Assembly (NCBI GenBank): GCA_020047725.1
Contig: JAIFNM010000290.1
Span: 1 to 15,447 of the forward strand
Length of the DNA stretch: 15,447 nt
Direction: 5' to 3'
Source of the DNA: Betaproteobacteria bacterium
Lineage (GTDB): Bacteria > Pseudomonadota > Gammaproteobacteria > Burkholderiales > Rhodocyclaceae
Under the pieces are notes generated by a model, which did no database searches, was not told the origin of the DNA, and saw only the letters and a list, made by a program, of their open reading frames with translations. Made by a program: the position numbers and the translations under genes. How positions within the stretch are numbered: position 1 is the first letter of the stretch; the number at the start of each line of letters is the position of its first letter. Shown here in pieces: positions 7,307 to 14,532 of this stretch.

Positions 7307-8251
7307 TTATCGCTCGAGCATTGGGCGCAAGGTATCGGCCAAAATCTCAGCATCAAACTTTGCAACATAGGCATCAACGCCAACCGCCTGTCCCATGGCC
7401 CTGTTGGCTTCGGACGACAGAGAGGAATGCATGATGACCGGGATACCCTGAAAACGTGAATCGCTCTTTATATGTTTCGTAAGGACATAGCCGTCCATCT
7501 CCGGCATTTCTGCATCAACAAGAATCAGGCGGATATCATCACGAAGCGTTGAATTCGTCTGTTGCGCATGTGCCGCCAAGCCCTGCAAACGGCCCCAGGC
7601 TTCCATCCCATTGGTGGCGTGCTTGTGCTTGACTCCAAGCTTATCGAACACCTCCGCGATTTTCCTCCGAGCAACAATTGAATCATCGACGAAGAACACA
7701 CCGGTTTCTTCACTGACTTGAGCTGGAGGAATATCGACGATGATCGCCTCACCAAAGGCATTGGCGAGGATCTGCTCGACGTCGAGAAGCGATACCAAGG
7801 TGCCATTTTCCAGTTCGGTGATCGCCGTGATGAGGCCCTGGTTCGATGACAAAACGCTTTCCGGCGCCCTGACTTTCTCCCAGTCGACGCGGATGATGCG
7901 GTCAACTTCATGCACCAGGAACCCGAGGGTACGTTTCGAGTATTCGGCGACCATCATGGTCTTGCCCCGCTCGATCGGCTCATCCTTGTGTTCCAGGAAA
8001 TTAACCAGAGAGAGGACAGGAATCACGTTCCCGCGCAAGGAAACCAATCCTTCAACGCCACGAGGCATATTCGGCGTTTTGGTGATGTGCGGCGTCCGCC
8101 CCACTTCACGCACCTTGAACACGTTGATCCCGAAAGTCTCACGCGTACCCAGTGAAAACAGCAGGATTTCCATCTTGTTGGAACCTGCCAAACGGGTTCT
8201 TGCATCGACGCTATCGAGCAAGTTCTTACTTTCTACCAAGTCCATCGTCAT
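7307..8251 (-). CDS. cheV: CheV, CheW-receiver coupling protein (second of a tandem pair)
   Basis: CheV joins a CheW-like coupling domain to a receiver domain, linking receptors to CheA and allowing adaptation through phosphorylation. The CheW-like domain covers about 25-168 (TFGINVFKVREV, then GLVSLRGNVIPVLSL). The receiver covers about 185-312, with acidic pair D189/D190, phosphoacceptor D246 in LVDAEMPEMDG, IMHSSLS at the Ser/Thr position and Lys at 298 in VAKF. The longest frame starts at 8257, but GGAG is only one base before that ATG and seven before the ATG at 8251, so I chose 8251. The protein is closely similar to its neighbour at 8278-9249, 26 bases upstream; it lies just before cheY. 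Confidence 0.95.
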   Translation of the reverse strand: MTMDLVESKNLLDSVDARTRLAGSNKMEILLFSLGTRETFGINVFKVREVGRTPHITKTPNMPRGVEGLVSLRGNVIPVLSLVNFLEHKDEPIERGKTMMVAEYSKRTLGFLVHEVDRIIRVDWEKVRAPESVLSSNQGLITAITELENGTLVSLLDVEQILANAFGEAIIVDIPPAQVSEETGVFFVDDSIVARRKIAEVFDKLGVKHKHATNGMEAWGRLQGLAAHAQQTNSTLRDDIRLILVDAEMPEMDGYVLTKHIKSDSRFQGIPVIMHSSLSSEANRAMGQAVGVDAYVAKFDAEILADTLRPMLER

Positions 8252-8277
8252 CGCCATACTCCAACGAAATCACTGCA

Positions 8278-9249
8278 TCAGGCATTAGGCCGCACAACGG
8301 GAACCGATCCAAGCAGGCGCCGCGTGAGCGTTTCCGAGAGCTTTTGCGCTTCAAACTTTGGAACGTACTCATCGACGCCGACCGATTTGCCGAGTTGCTG
8401 ATTGGACATCCCAGACAGCGACGAATGCATGATGACCTGCACACCGGCGAAACGCGGATCGGATTTGATCTTCTTGGTCAAAATATAACCGTCCATCTCC
8501 GGCATTTCGACATCGGTCAGAACCAGACTGACCAGATCAGTGATGCTCTGACCAGAGGTCTGGGCATAGTTGGCGATCTTTTCGAGTTCGTTCCAGGCAT
8601 CTCGGCCATTGATTGCTCCGACATACTTGACGTTCATCGCTTCGAGCGTACGGGTTATCTGTTTGCGTGCCACCACCGAGTCGTCGGCAAAAAATACTGT
8701 CAATGTCGGGTCATTGAGTGGTTTGATGTTGCGATAGACGACTTCCTCATCGTAATTAGTCGTTTCCGAAAGAACCTTTTCGACGTCCATCATCATCACC
8801 AGTCGACCATCGGGCAACTCGGTTACCGCCGTCACCAGCCCGCCCATCTCGGCCAGCAGCATCTCTGGCGGAACCTTCATCTGGCTCCAGTCCAGGCGAA
8901 GGATGGTATCGACGCCCTCGACCAGGAACCCCTGCGTATGACCGGCGTACTCGGTCACAATCATGATTGCGCGCGGCGTTTCGGTATCCACCCCGGCATA
9001 CCGTGCCAGATCAACAACAGGAACCAGTACGCCACGCAGACTGACCATTCCTTCAACCGACGCAGGCATCTCCGGCGCAGCTGTAATTGGCGGCGTGCGC
9101 ATGACTTCGCGCACCTTGAAAACGTTAATGCCGAAAGTCTCTCTTCGCCCTGTCCTAGAATTGGTGCCAAGCGAAAAAAGCAGAATCTCCAGCTTGTTGG
9201 TACCGGCGAGCTTGGTACGGGCATCAATGTTTTTTAGCAGTTCTGACAT
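8278..9249 (-). CDS. cheV: CheV, CheW-receiver coupling protein (first of a tandem pair)
   Basis: A second CheV of 323 residues with the same layout: CheW-like domain at about 15-165 (TFGINVFKVREVMRTPPIT, then GMVSLRGVLVPVVDL), and receiver at about 183-312 with D189/D190, phosphoacceptor D246 in LTDVEMPEMDG, IMHSSLS and Lys298. It differs from its neighbour by a seven-residue insertion (NSRTGRR, 30-36) in an early CheW-domain loop and a longer C-terminal tail. GGGAG seven bases before the ATG fixes the start. It leads the cheV-cheV-cheY-cheZ-cheA run after a 262-base gap. The two proteins are clearly paralogues from tandem duplication; which receptors each serves cannot be read from sequence. 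Confidence 0.96.
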   Translation of the reverse strand: MSELLKNIDARTKLAGTNKLEILLFSLGTNSRTGRRETFGINVFKVREVMRTPPITAAPEMPASVEGMVSLRGVLVPVVDLARYAGVDTETPRAIMIVTEYAGHTQGFLVEGVDTILRLDWSQMKVPPEMLLAEMGGLVTAVTELPDGRLVMMMDVEKVLSETTNYDEEVVYRNIKPLNDPTLTVFFADDSVVARKQITRTLEAMNVKYVGAINGRDAWNELEKIANYAQTSGQSITDLVSLVLTDVEMPEMDGYILTKKIKSDPRFAGVQVIMHSSLSGMSNQQLGKSVGVDEYVPKFEAQKLSETLTRRLLGSVPVVRPNA

Positions 9250-9511
9250 ACCTAAACTCCCTTTTTGGGAAAATAACCCTACCGCCCTGTTACGCGCATC
9301 TTAATCGAACAAACACCATTCCACCACATCGATCTACGGCCAAGTCAGGCTCTCAACGCCGCGTCAAACCTAGGGCTCATTCAATACTCCAAGCTCATTT
9401 CAGCATTATTCCACGAAGGAAACAAGAGCCGGACCATCGTACCGCTTTTTTCCACAGAGCCCTTCAAATTTCGCAATGCCCAGCCGCCTTTTCGGCCCGA
9501 CTTCGTCCGTC
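9250..9511 (-). other. 262-base gap between cheB and cheV
   Basis: This is the longest non-coding stretch within the motility genes; all other gaps in the run from motA to cheA are under 45 bases. Apart from the cheV ribosome site at its left end I see no convincing promoter, terminator hairpin, RNA gene or recognisable protein remnant. An internal promoter for cheV-cheV-cheY-cheZ-cheA is plausible from position only. Confidence 0.4.
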
Positions 9512-10141
9512 TCATGCACCAGGCCGGCCAAAAACTGAAAGCACTCGCCTGGACAGTTCGCCGAGCGTAGCAACTTCTTCAACGGCACCGATCATAGCCG
9601 CCTCACGCGGCATCCCGTAGACAACACAACTCGCCTCATCCTGACCAAACGTGCGCGCACCCGCCTGGCGCATGCGCAACAGACCACATGCACCGTCTTT
9701 ACCCATGCCAGTGAGAATGACGCCAACTGCATTGCGCCCGACAACTTCAGCGGCTGAGTCAAACAAGACGTCCACCGAGGGGCGATGGCGGTTAACCGGT
9801 GGCGTCTTCAGCAACTCGGTCAAATAGCCAGAAGCCCCTCGCTTGATCTTCAAATGAGAATGTCCGGGCGCCACATAGACTGTGCCTGATTGCAGCGGCT
9901 CCCCACCCTGAGCCTCGATCACGTGCGGCTTGCACAAGCTATCCAGCCGCGCAGCGAAAGACGCGGTAAAGGACTCGGGCATGTGCTGGACAATCATTAC
10001 CGGCGGGCAATCCGCCGGGATTCCCAGCAGAAACACCTTGACCGCTTCGGTCCCTCCGGTTGACGCACCAACGAATATAATCCGGCCGCCGCTGGCCACC
10101 GGCCGCGCTGGCAGCCCTTTATCGGTCACCGGCTTTTCCAT
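9512..10141 (-). CDS. cheB: CheB-type methylesterase, catalytic domain only
   Basis: Protein-glutamate methylesterase/glutamine deamidase that removes methyl groups from chemoreceptors in adaptation. Only the catalytic domain is present, in 209 residues: Ser27 in VGASTGGTEA, His53 in VQHMPESFT and Asp149 in LTGMGKDGA. The Ser-His-Asp spacings (26 and 96) equal those of Salmonella CheB (S164, H190, D286). The N-terminal receiver domain that normally gates the enzyme (about 140 residues) is absent, and cheR occupies the upstream DNA. The frame is open back to 10252 inside cheR, but the ATG at 10141, one base after the cheR stop, is the sensible start and implies coupling. AAAGG about nine bases upstream is a modest ribosome site. 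How its activity is controlled is unclear. Confidence 0.93.
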   Translation of the reverse strand: MEKPVTDKGLPARPVASGGRIIFVGASTGGTEAVKVFLLGIPADCPPVMIVQHMPESFTASFAARLDSLCKPHVIEAQGGEPLQSGTVYVAPGHSHLKIKRGASGYLTELLKTPPVNRHRPSVDVLFDSAAEVVGRNAVGVILTGMGKDGACGLLRMRQAGARTFGQDEASCVVYGMPREAAMIGAVEEVATLGELSRRVLSVFGRPGA

Positions 10142-10142
10142 G

Positions 10143-11021
10143 CTAACGTGCCTTTGGCACGAGTTCGTAGACGGTCTTCCCCTGCGAGCGGAACAGATCT
10201 GCCGCATGCAGAAAGCTTTCTGAATGACCGGCAAAGAGAAGGCCGTCATCACTCATCTGTGGAGCGAAACGCGACAGGATCTTGTATTGTGTCGGTTTGT
10301 CGAAATAGATCATGACATTCCGGCAGAAAAGCGCATCGAATGGACCTCGAACCGCCCAGTTCGGCTCCAGCAAGTTCAGGCGCTGAAAGCTGAGCATGCG
10401 CCGCAACTCGGGCTTCACGGTAAAAAGCCCCTCTTGCATGCCCGTCCCTTTGGTGAAGAAGCGATTCAAGCGCTCGGGCGACATCTTGTCGACTCGATCC
10501 AGCGCATACGAGCCCTTTGAGGCCGTTGCCAGCACATTGGTATCCAGGTCAGAGGCCACAATTGACACCGGTGTGTTGAAACTGCCAAAGGTCTCGACCA
10601 CGGTCATGGCAATGCTGTAAGGCTCCTCTCCGGTCGATGCTGCGGAACACCAGATCTTGATCGGTGATTTTCCCTGGAGCTTTTTCAGGTGCGCACCAAG
10701 AATCGGAAAATGGTGTGGCTCACGAAAAAAGGAGGTGAGATTGGTGGTCAGAGAATTGACAAACTTCTCCCATTCGCCTTTGTCGCCTCGCTCAAGAAGC
10801 GCCAGATAGTCGCCAAAGGATTTCAGGCGTGTTTCGCGCAAACGGCGAGCCAGGCGGCTATAAACCATATCCTGCTTGGCGGGCGAGAGTGAAATTCCAG
10901 CGTGCTCGTAGATTAGCTTGCGTACTCGCTCGAAATCGGCGGACGTAAAAGAAAACTCGCGGTCACTGCTGTCACGGAGCGCTGGCGCAGCAATATTCCA
11001 AGTGTGCTTTTGTTCGATCAC
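10143..11021 (-). CDS. cheR: CheR, chemoreceptor methyltransferase
   Basis: CheR transfers methyl groups from S-adenosylmethionine to receptor glutamates, opposing CheB. In 292 residues, the N-terminal all-helical domain (about 25-90) is followed by TTNLTSFFREPHHFP (92-106, with the family's conserved Arg100), the SAM-binding motif IWCSAASTGEEPYSIAM (123-139), the acidic ASDLDTNVL (156-164) and FCRNVMIYF (232-240). The start is GTG, chosen because GGAGG lies exactly seven bases upstream and no better ATG follows. It is 39 bases after motB and one base before cheB, so probably co-transcribed with both. Confidence 0.97.
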   Translation of the reverse strand: MIEQKHTWNIAAPALRDSSDREFSFTSADFERVRKLIYEHAGISLSPAKQDMVYSRLARRLRETRLKSFGDYLALLERGDKGEWEKFVNSLTTNLTSFFREPHHFPILGAHLKKLQGKSPIKIWCSAASTGEEPYSIAMTVVETFGSFNTPVSIVASDLDTNVLATASKGSYALDRVDKMSPERLNRFFTKGTGMQEGLFTVKPELRRMLSFQRLNLLEPNWAVRGPFDALFCRNVMIYFDKPTQYKILSRFAPQMSDDGLLFAGHSESFLHAADLFRSQGKTVYELVPKAR

Positions 11022-11060
11022 TGATCGACCTCCGTTATTCTTTCAGTGCAACACGGTACT

Positions 11061-12014
11061 TCATTTCTTGGCGTCGGGCTGATCTGGCGATGTCAAAACC
11101 TCTGCCCCTTCGCTGTCGCCAAGGTCGACGGTCGCATTTCCGTCCTCCTGCAGAATAGCTTCTTCCGTACGCTTGTTCAGCACCACAATATTGATCCGTC
11201 GATTTGCCGAACTCAAAGGGTCGTTCTTGTCGAACAATACTGTCGAGGACAAACCGACCACGCGCAACACCTTGTTTTCGTCCATCCCGCCGGCGATCAT
11301 TTCACGACGCGAAGCGTTGGCCCGGTTCGCCGAGAGTTCCCAATTCGAGAATCCCTTTTCGCCCCCACCAAACTGCGCCGCATCGGTGTGCCCGGCAAAA
11401 CTGACCTTGTTCGGCACCGCATTGAGCGCCCTCCCGATTTCGCGGAGGATCACCTTGGAGTATGGCTTGAGCTCGGCGCTGCTGGTATCGAACATCGGAC
11501 GATTCTTCTCGTCGATGATCTGAATGCGGAGGCCTTCCGGCGTCACTTCAATCAGCATCTGATTTTTGAATTGCCGAAGAATCGAATTACCTTCGATGAG
11601 CTTTTCGATGTCTTGCTTGAGGCCGTTGAGCCTCGCTTTCTCAAGCTGCTCAAACGCCTTGCGCTGCTCCGACTGCGCCTCACGGATCGTAACGCCCTTT
11701 TTCTTTGCTTCCACCTCACCACTCTTGACCTGACCGGAACTGCTAGTCAAATCCTTCCCGCCGCCTTTCAGGATGCTTGTCGCGTCACCCGCTCCTGAAC
11801 CGCCCGACATGGCAATCTTGAGCGGATTCTGGAAAAAATCTGCAATTCCCTTGAGATCACCATTCGCCGTCGAGCCAAGCAGCCACATGAGCAGGAAGAA
11901 CGCCATCATCGCGGTCACGAAGTCGGCATAGGCAATTTTCCATGCCCCGCCATGATGGCCGCCCGCCACCTTCTTGATGCGCTTGATGACTATGGGACGT
12001 ACGTCGTCGCTCAT
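11061..12014 (-). CDS. motB: MotB, flagellar stator protein
   Basis: MotB anchors the stator to peptidoglycan and forms the ion channel with MotA. The 317 residues have a short cytoplasmic basic N-terminus, one membrane helix (about 29-48) with the essential proton-binding Asp at 31 in YADFVTAMMAFF, a plug/linker region (about 50-140), and an OmpA-like peptidoglycan-binding domain (about 150-282) with FAGHTDAAQ (206-213) and LSANRANASRR (227-237). An acidic tail of about 35 residues follows. AAGGA six bases before the ATG supports the start. It is 20 bases after motA. The channel Asp context fits a proton-type stator, though ion choice cannot be proven from sequence. Confidence 0.97.
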   Translation of the reverse strand: MSDDVRPIVIKRIKKVAGGHHGGAWKIAYADFVTAMMAFFLLMWLLGSTANGDLKGIADFFQNPLKIAMSGGSGAGDATSILKGGGKDLTSSSGQVKSGEVEAKKKGVTIREAQSEQRKAFEQLEKARLNGLKQDIEKLIEGNSILRQFKNQMLIEVTPEGLRIQIIDEKNRPMFDTSSAELKPYSKVILREIGRALNAVPNKVSFAGHTDAAQFGGGEKGFSNWELSANRANASRREMIAGGMDENKVLRVVGLSSTVLFDKNDPLSSANRRINIVVLNKRTEEAILQEDGNATVDLGDSEGAEVLTSPDQPDAKK

Positions 12015-12034
12015 TCTGAATCCTTGTCAGGCCG

Positions 12035-12892
12035 CTACTTGCCTTTACGCGCCTTCAATTCCATTTCAAGCTCGCTGAAGGTCGGACGCACACCGGAGCT
12101 GAGCACCTTCCGGCCAAACTCGACGGCGACCTGCGGCGCATAACCCGACATCGACGCCAACAAAACAACCTTGATGACCTGATATATTTTTGAGCCTTCT
12201 TCAGCCTTCTGCTCCAGCAGAGAGGCGACGGGAGAAACAAAACCATACGCAATCAGAATACCAAGAAACGTTCCAACCAGCGCGCCACCGATCATCTTGC
12301 CAAGAACCGCCGGCGGCTCGCCGACCGACCCCATGACGTTCACCACGCCCATCACCGCCACAACAATACCGAAAGCCGGCGTTGCATCCCCCACCTTGGC
12401 CATGATGTGACCGGGGATCATGACTTCGTGGTGATGAGTCTCGATCTCGATATCCATCAGATTTTCGATTTCAAGCGCATTGAGATTGCCACCGACCATC
12501 ATGCGCAAGTAGTCGGTGATGAATTCCATCACATGATGATCACTCGACAGCGCAGGATATTTCCCAAAAATAGGGCTGTCGTGAGGATTCTCGACATCGT
12601 TCTCAATCGACATCAAGCCCTCCTTTCGCACTTTGGCCAACACTTCGAACAACATGGCCAACAGGTCAACGTAGAGCACCTTGGTAAATTTTGAACCTTT
12701 GAAAAGGCCGGGCAGCGCACCGATGGTCAGCTTGATGATCTTGATATCGTTACCGGCCACAAAGCCGCCGATAGTCAAGCCAACGATGGCGATATACTCA
12801 AGCGGCACCCACAAAGCCGCCAAGCTGCCGTGAACCGAATAGGTTCCAAGAGCCGAAACCAGAATGACGACGTAGCCGACGATTAGAAACAT
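12035..12892 (-). CDS. motA: MotA, flagellar stator ion-channel protein
   Basis: MotA forms the membrane ring of the stator and pushes on FliG to turn the rotor. The 285 residues show four hydrophobic segments (about 2-20, 32-50, 170-190, 200-222) and a large cytoplasmic loop. Charged residues that contact FliG are kept: R89 and E97 (E. coli R90 and E98) in KVRKEGLMSIEND. The prolines of the channel region are at 172 (GDATPAFG) and 221 (FVSP). GGGAG/GAGG lies just before the ATG. It is the first gene of the probable motA-motB-cheR-cheB unit and has its own upstream region, shared with the divergent Nudix gene. Confidence 0.98.
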   Translation of the reverse strand: MFLIVGYVVILVSALGTYSVHGSLAALWVPLEYIAIVGLTIGGFVAGNDIKIIKLTIGALPGLFKGSKFTKVLYVDLLAMLFEVLAKVRKEGLMSIENDVENPHDSPIFGKYPALSSDHHVMEFITDYLRMMVGGNLNALEIENLMDIEIETHHHEVMIPGHIMAKVGDATPAFGIVVAVMGVVNVMGSVGEPPAVLGKMIGGALVGTFLGILIAYGFVSPVASLLEQKAEEGSKIYQVIKVVLLASMSGYAPQVAVEFGRKVLSSGVRPTFSELEMELKARKGK

Positions 12893-12957
12893 TCAACCTC
12901 TCCCTGTCATGCCGCGCCCTAGGTGCGCCGGGTCATGAATACCGATTACCGAGGAAT

Positions 12958-12986
12958 ATTGTAGCGGGATGATGTCCCGTGGGGAA
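12958..12986 (-). promoter_or_regulatory. Candidate motA promoter with a palindrome in its spacer
   Basis: On the minus strand TACAAT (12958-12963, five of six to the -10 consensus) is preceded by a weak TTCCCC (12981-12986) at a 17-base spacing. A perfect inverted repeat CGGGA-N5-TCCCG (12965-12979) fills the spacer, where a repressor or activator could act. The leader to the motA ATG would be about 60 bases. Inferred from pattern only. Confidence 0.3.
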
Positions 12987-13073
12987 AAAAAACTCACGAC
13001 ACCGTGCTTGGGCAATATTTTTCGCCTGCGGCTTATCGTATAGAATCGAACCGATGAACAATGGCTCTTCCTC

Positions 13074-13616
13074 ATGAACTACTGTACCCAGTGCGGGGCA
13101 CCGGTTGAATTCCGCATTCCGGTGGGCGATTCCCTGCCGCGCCACGTTTGCCCGCGCTGCGAAACGATTCATTACCTGAACCCGAAGCTCGTTGTCGGCT
13201 GCGTTGCCGAATGGAAGGGCGATATCCTGCTCTGTCGCCGCGCCATCGAACCGCGCTACGGACTATGGACGCTGCCTGCCGGATTCATGGAAAACGGCGA
13301 ATCGACTACACAGGCCGCCTTGCGAGAAACGTTTGAAGAGGCCTGCGCACGAATTGCCATTGACGAGCTTTTCTCGCTGGTGAACATCCCGCACATCAGC
13401 CAGGTTCACCTGTTCTATCGCGGACAGCTACTCGATACCGACTTTGCCGCCGGTAGCGAAAGTCTGGAAACCGCCCTGTTTTCTGAAGCCGACATCCCGT
13501 GGAATGAACTGGCCTTCCGTAGCGTCACGCTATGCCTAAAGAGCTACTTTGCGGATCGCCGAGCTGGCCATTTCCGCTTCCATGAGGACGATCTGGCGCC
13601 ACCAGACGGCTACTGA
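13074..13616 (+). CDS. Nudix hydrolase with N-terminal zinc ribbon
   Basis: A 180-residue hydrolase, probably acting on a nucleoside diphosphate linked to another group; the substrate cannot be read from sequence. A zinc ribbon with Cys4, Cys7, Cys26 and Cys29 (CTQCG ... CPRC) opens the protein. The Nudix box spans 70-92: Gly70, Glu76 and RETFEE at 84-89 bind the metal. The usual Gly near the end of the box is Cys91 (EEACA), a variant I recall as common in this zinc-ribbon subgroup. WTLPAGFMENGE before the box is typical. The ATG at 13074 has no clear ribosome site but is overlapped by the stop of a seven-codon frame at 13054-13077. It diverges from motA and overlaps the end of tonB by seven bases. 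No link to motility is evident. Confidence 0.9.
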   Translation: MNYCTQCGAPVEFRIPVGDSLPRHVCPRCETIHYLNPKLVVGCVAEWKGDILLCRRAIEPRYGLWTLPAGFMENGESTTQAALRETFEEACARIAIDELFSLVNIPHISQVHLFYRGQLLDTDFAAGSESLETALFSEADIPWNELAFRSVTLCLKSYFADRRAGHFRFHEDDLAPPDGY

Positions 13617-14332
13617 TCGTTTTCCAGACTGAATTCCATCGTCAGCTGAACCCGGAAATTCCGCCCTCGCATCCCTTCGGGCACCATCGTTACACGCGCT
13701 GCCTGCGTCAGCATCGCCAGCGCCTGCTCATCAAGAAGCGTACGGCCACTCGAACGAAGCAGCACTATTTCCGGATCTGGAAGCAGCGCATCACCATTGA
13801 GTGCTACGTCGACCGTACCCTCCCAACCGCGTTCCCGGGCCAGGGCGGGATAACGCTTGAAGCGCTTTGCCGCCGTTGCCAAAGACAGACGATACTGACG
13901 AAGATCATCGGCACTGACGCTCTCTTGCACTGGAGCCGGCACAGCCACCGCCTTTGACACACCGCTAACAACCGGAGGAGCCGGCGAAACAACCGGCGCG
14001 TGCGAACTCGTATCACGTGCTTCTGACTGGATAAGGGGCGCTACAGAGGCAATACTTGAAGAAGACTCGGGAACAACAATCCGTGGTGGCGCAACATTGC
14101 GGACGACCGGCGATGCTGGCTTGACGGGTTCCGCCGCAAGTTTTGCAGCTGGCGCACTAACCGGTTTTGATGGTGCACCGCGACTCTCCTTACGTACCAC
14201 CACATTGATCGTCGTTGCCGGCATATCGAACTGCACCGGCGACAAGCCGACCACGCGCAGCAGAATCACGGCATGGATCAGCAAGGAAACAATCAAAGCC
14301 GACACCAGAGTGCGGCGAGAAGAAAGAAGCAT
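13610..14332 (-). CDS. TonB-family energy transducer
   Basis: TonB-type proteins carry energy from the inner membrane to outer-membrane transporters. From the ATG the 240 residues have a short basic N-terminus, one membrane anchor (about 9-26, LVSALIVSLLIHAVILL), a Pro/Ala/Ser-rich periplasmic spacer (about 45-140), and a C-terminal TonB domain (about 150-235) with the YPALARERGWEGTV signature and SSGRTLLDEQAL. No exbB or exbD is adjacent, so it is an orphan here. The start is uncertain: TTG at 14347 would add five residues, and neither start has a ribosome site. The frame stays open upstream to about 14453 without an ATG or GTG. Its 3' end overlaps the convergent Nudix gene, leaving no room for a terminator. 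Confidence 0.9.
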   Translation of the reverse strand: MLLSSRRTLVSALIVSLLIHAVILLRVVGLSPVQFDMPATTINVVVRKESRGAPSKPVSAPAAKLAAEPVKPASPVVRNVAPPRIVVPESSSSIASVAPLIQSEARDTSSHAPVVSPAPPVVSGVSKAVAVPAPVQESVSADDLRQYRLSLATAAKRFKRYPALARERGWEGTVDVALNGDALLPDPEIVLLRSSGRTLLDEQALAMLTQAARVTMVPEGMRGRNFRVQLTMEFSLENDQ

Positions 14333-14417
14333 CGAAGGGAGAGACAACGAAGAATTATTCAGGACTGGAACCTCATCCAGTGCGTCCGAACGAGGTTTTG
14401 TACGATCAGGTTTTGGT

Positions 14418-14447
14418 GTTAAATTGAATCTGCTCTGTGCATGCCAA
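14418..14447 (-). promoter_or_regulatory. Candidate tonB promoter
   Basis: On the minus strand TTGGCA (14442-14447, five of six to the -35 box) and TTTAAC (14418-14423, four of six to the -10 box) are 18 bases apart. They lie about 70-100 bases before the tonB start. I see no clear Fur-box palindrome. A weaker plus-strand pair (TTGTAC 14398-14403, TAAATT 14420-14425) that could serve the divergent transporter overlaps it. Pattern match only. Confidence 0.3.
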
Positions 14448-14532
14448 GTTTAGCATCTTGCCGTTTACTGGGGCTGTGCACACCATCGCTGCCAGTATTG
14501 AATTTCACCACCCTGAGAAAAGGATTGATCAA

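Noticed and set aside
8152..9237. A 361-codon plus-strand open frame opposite the first cheV
   Set aside because: It is exactly antisense to a well-supported CheV with intact domains, its translation resembles no family, and long antisense frames are common opposite such genes.
9406..9588. A 60-codon minus-strand frame overlapping the end of cheB
   Set aside because: It lies largely in the gap and out of frame with cheB, shows no ribosome site and resembles no known protein. I could not identify it as a remnant of cheD or anything else.
10142..10252. Longer cheB start at 10252
   Set aside because: It would lie wholly inside cheR in another frame, and the extra residues look like non-coding translation; the ATG at 10141 directly after the cheR stop is normal for coupled genes.
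12985..13006. Terminator-like CACG hairpin followed by T8 on the minus strand before motA
   Set aside because: The stem has only four base pairs and the T tract overlaps the presumed motA promoter. At most it might stop antisense read-through from tonB.
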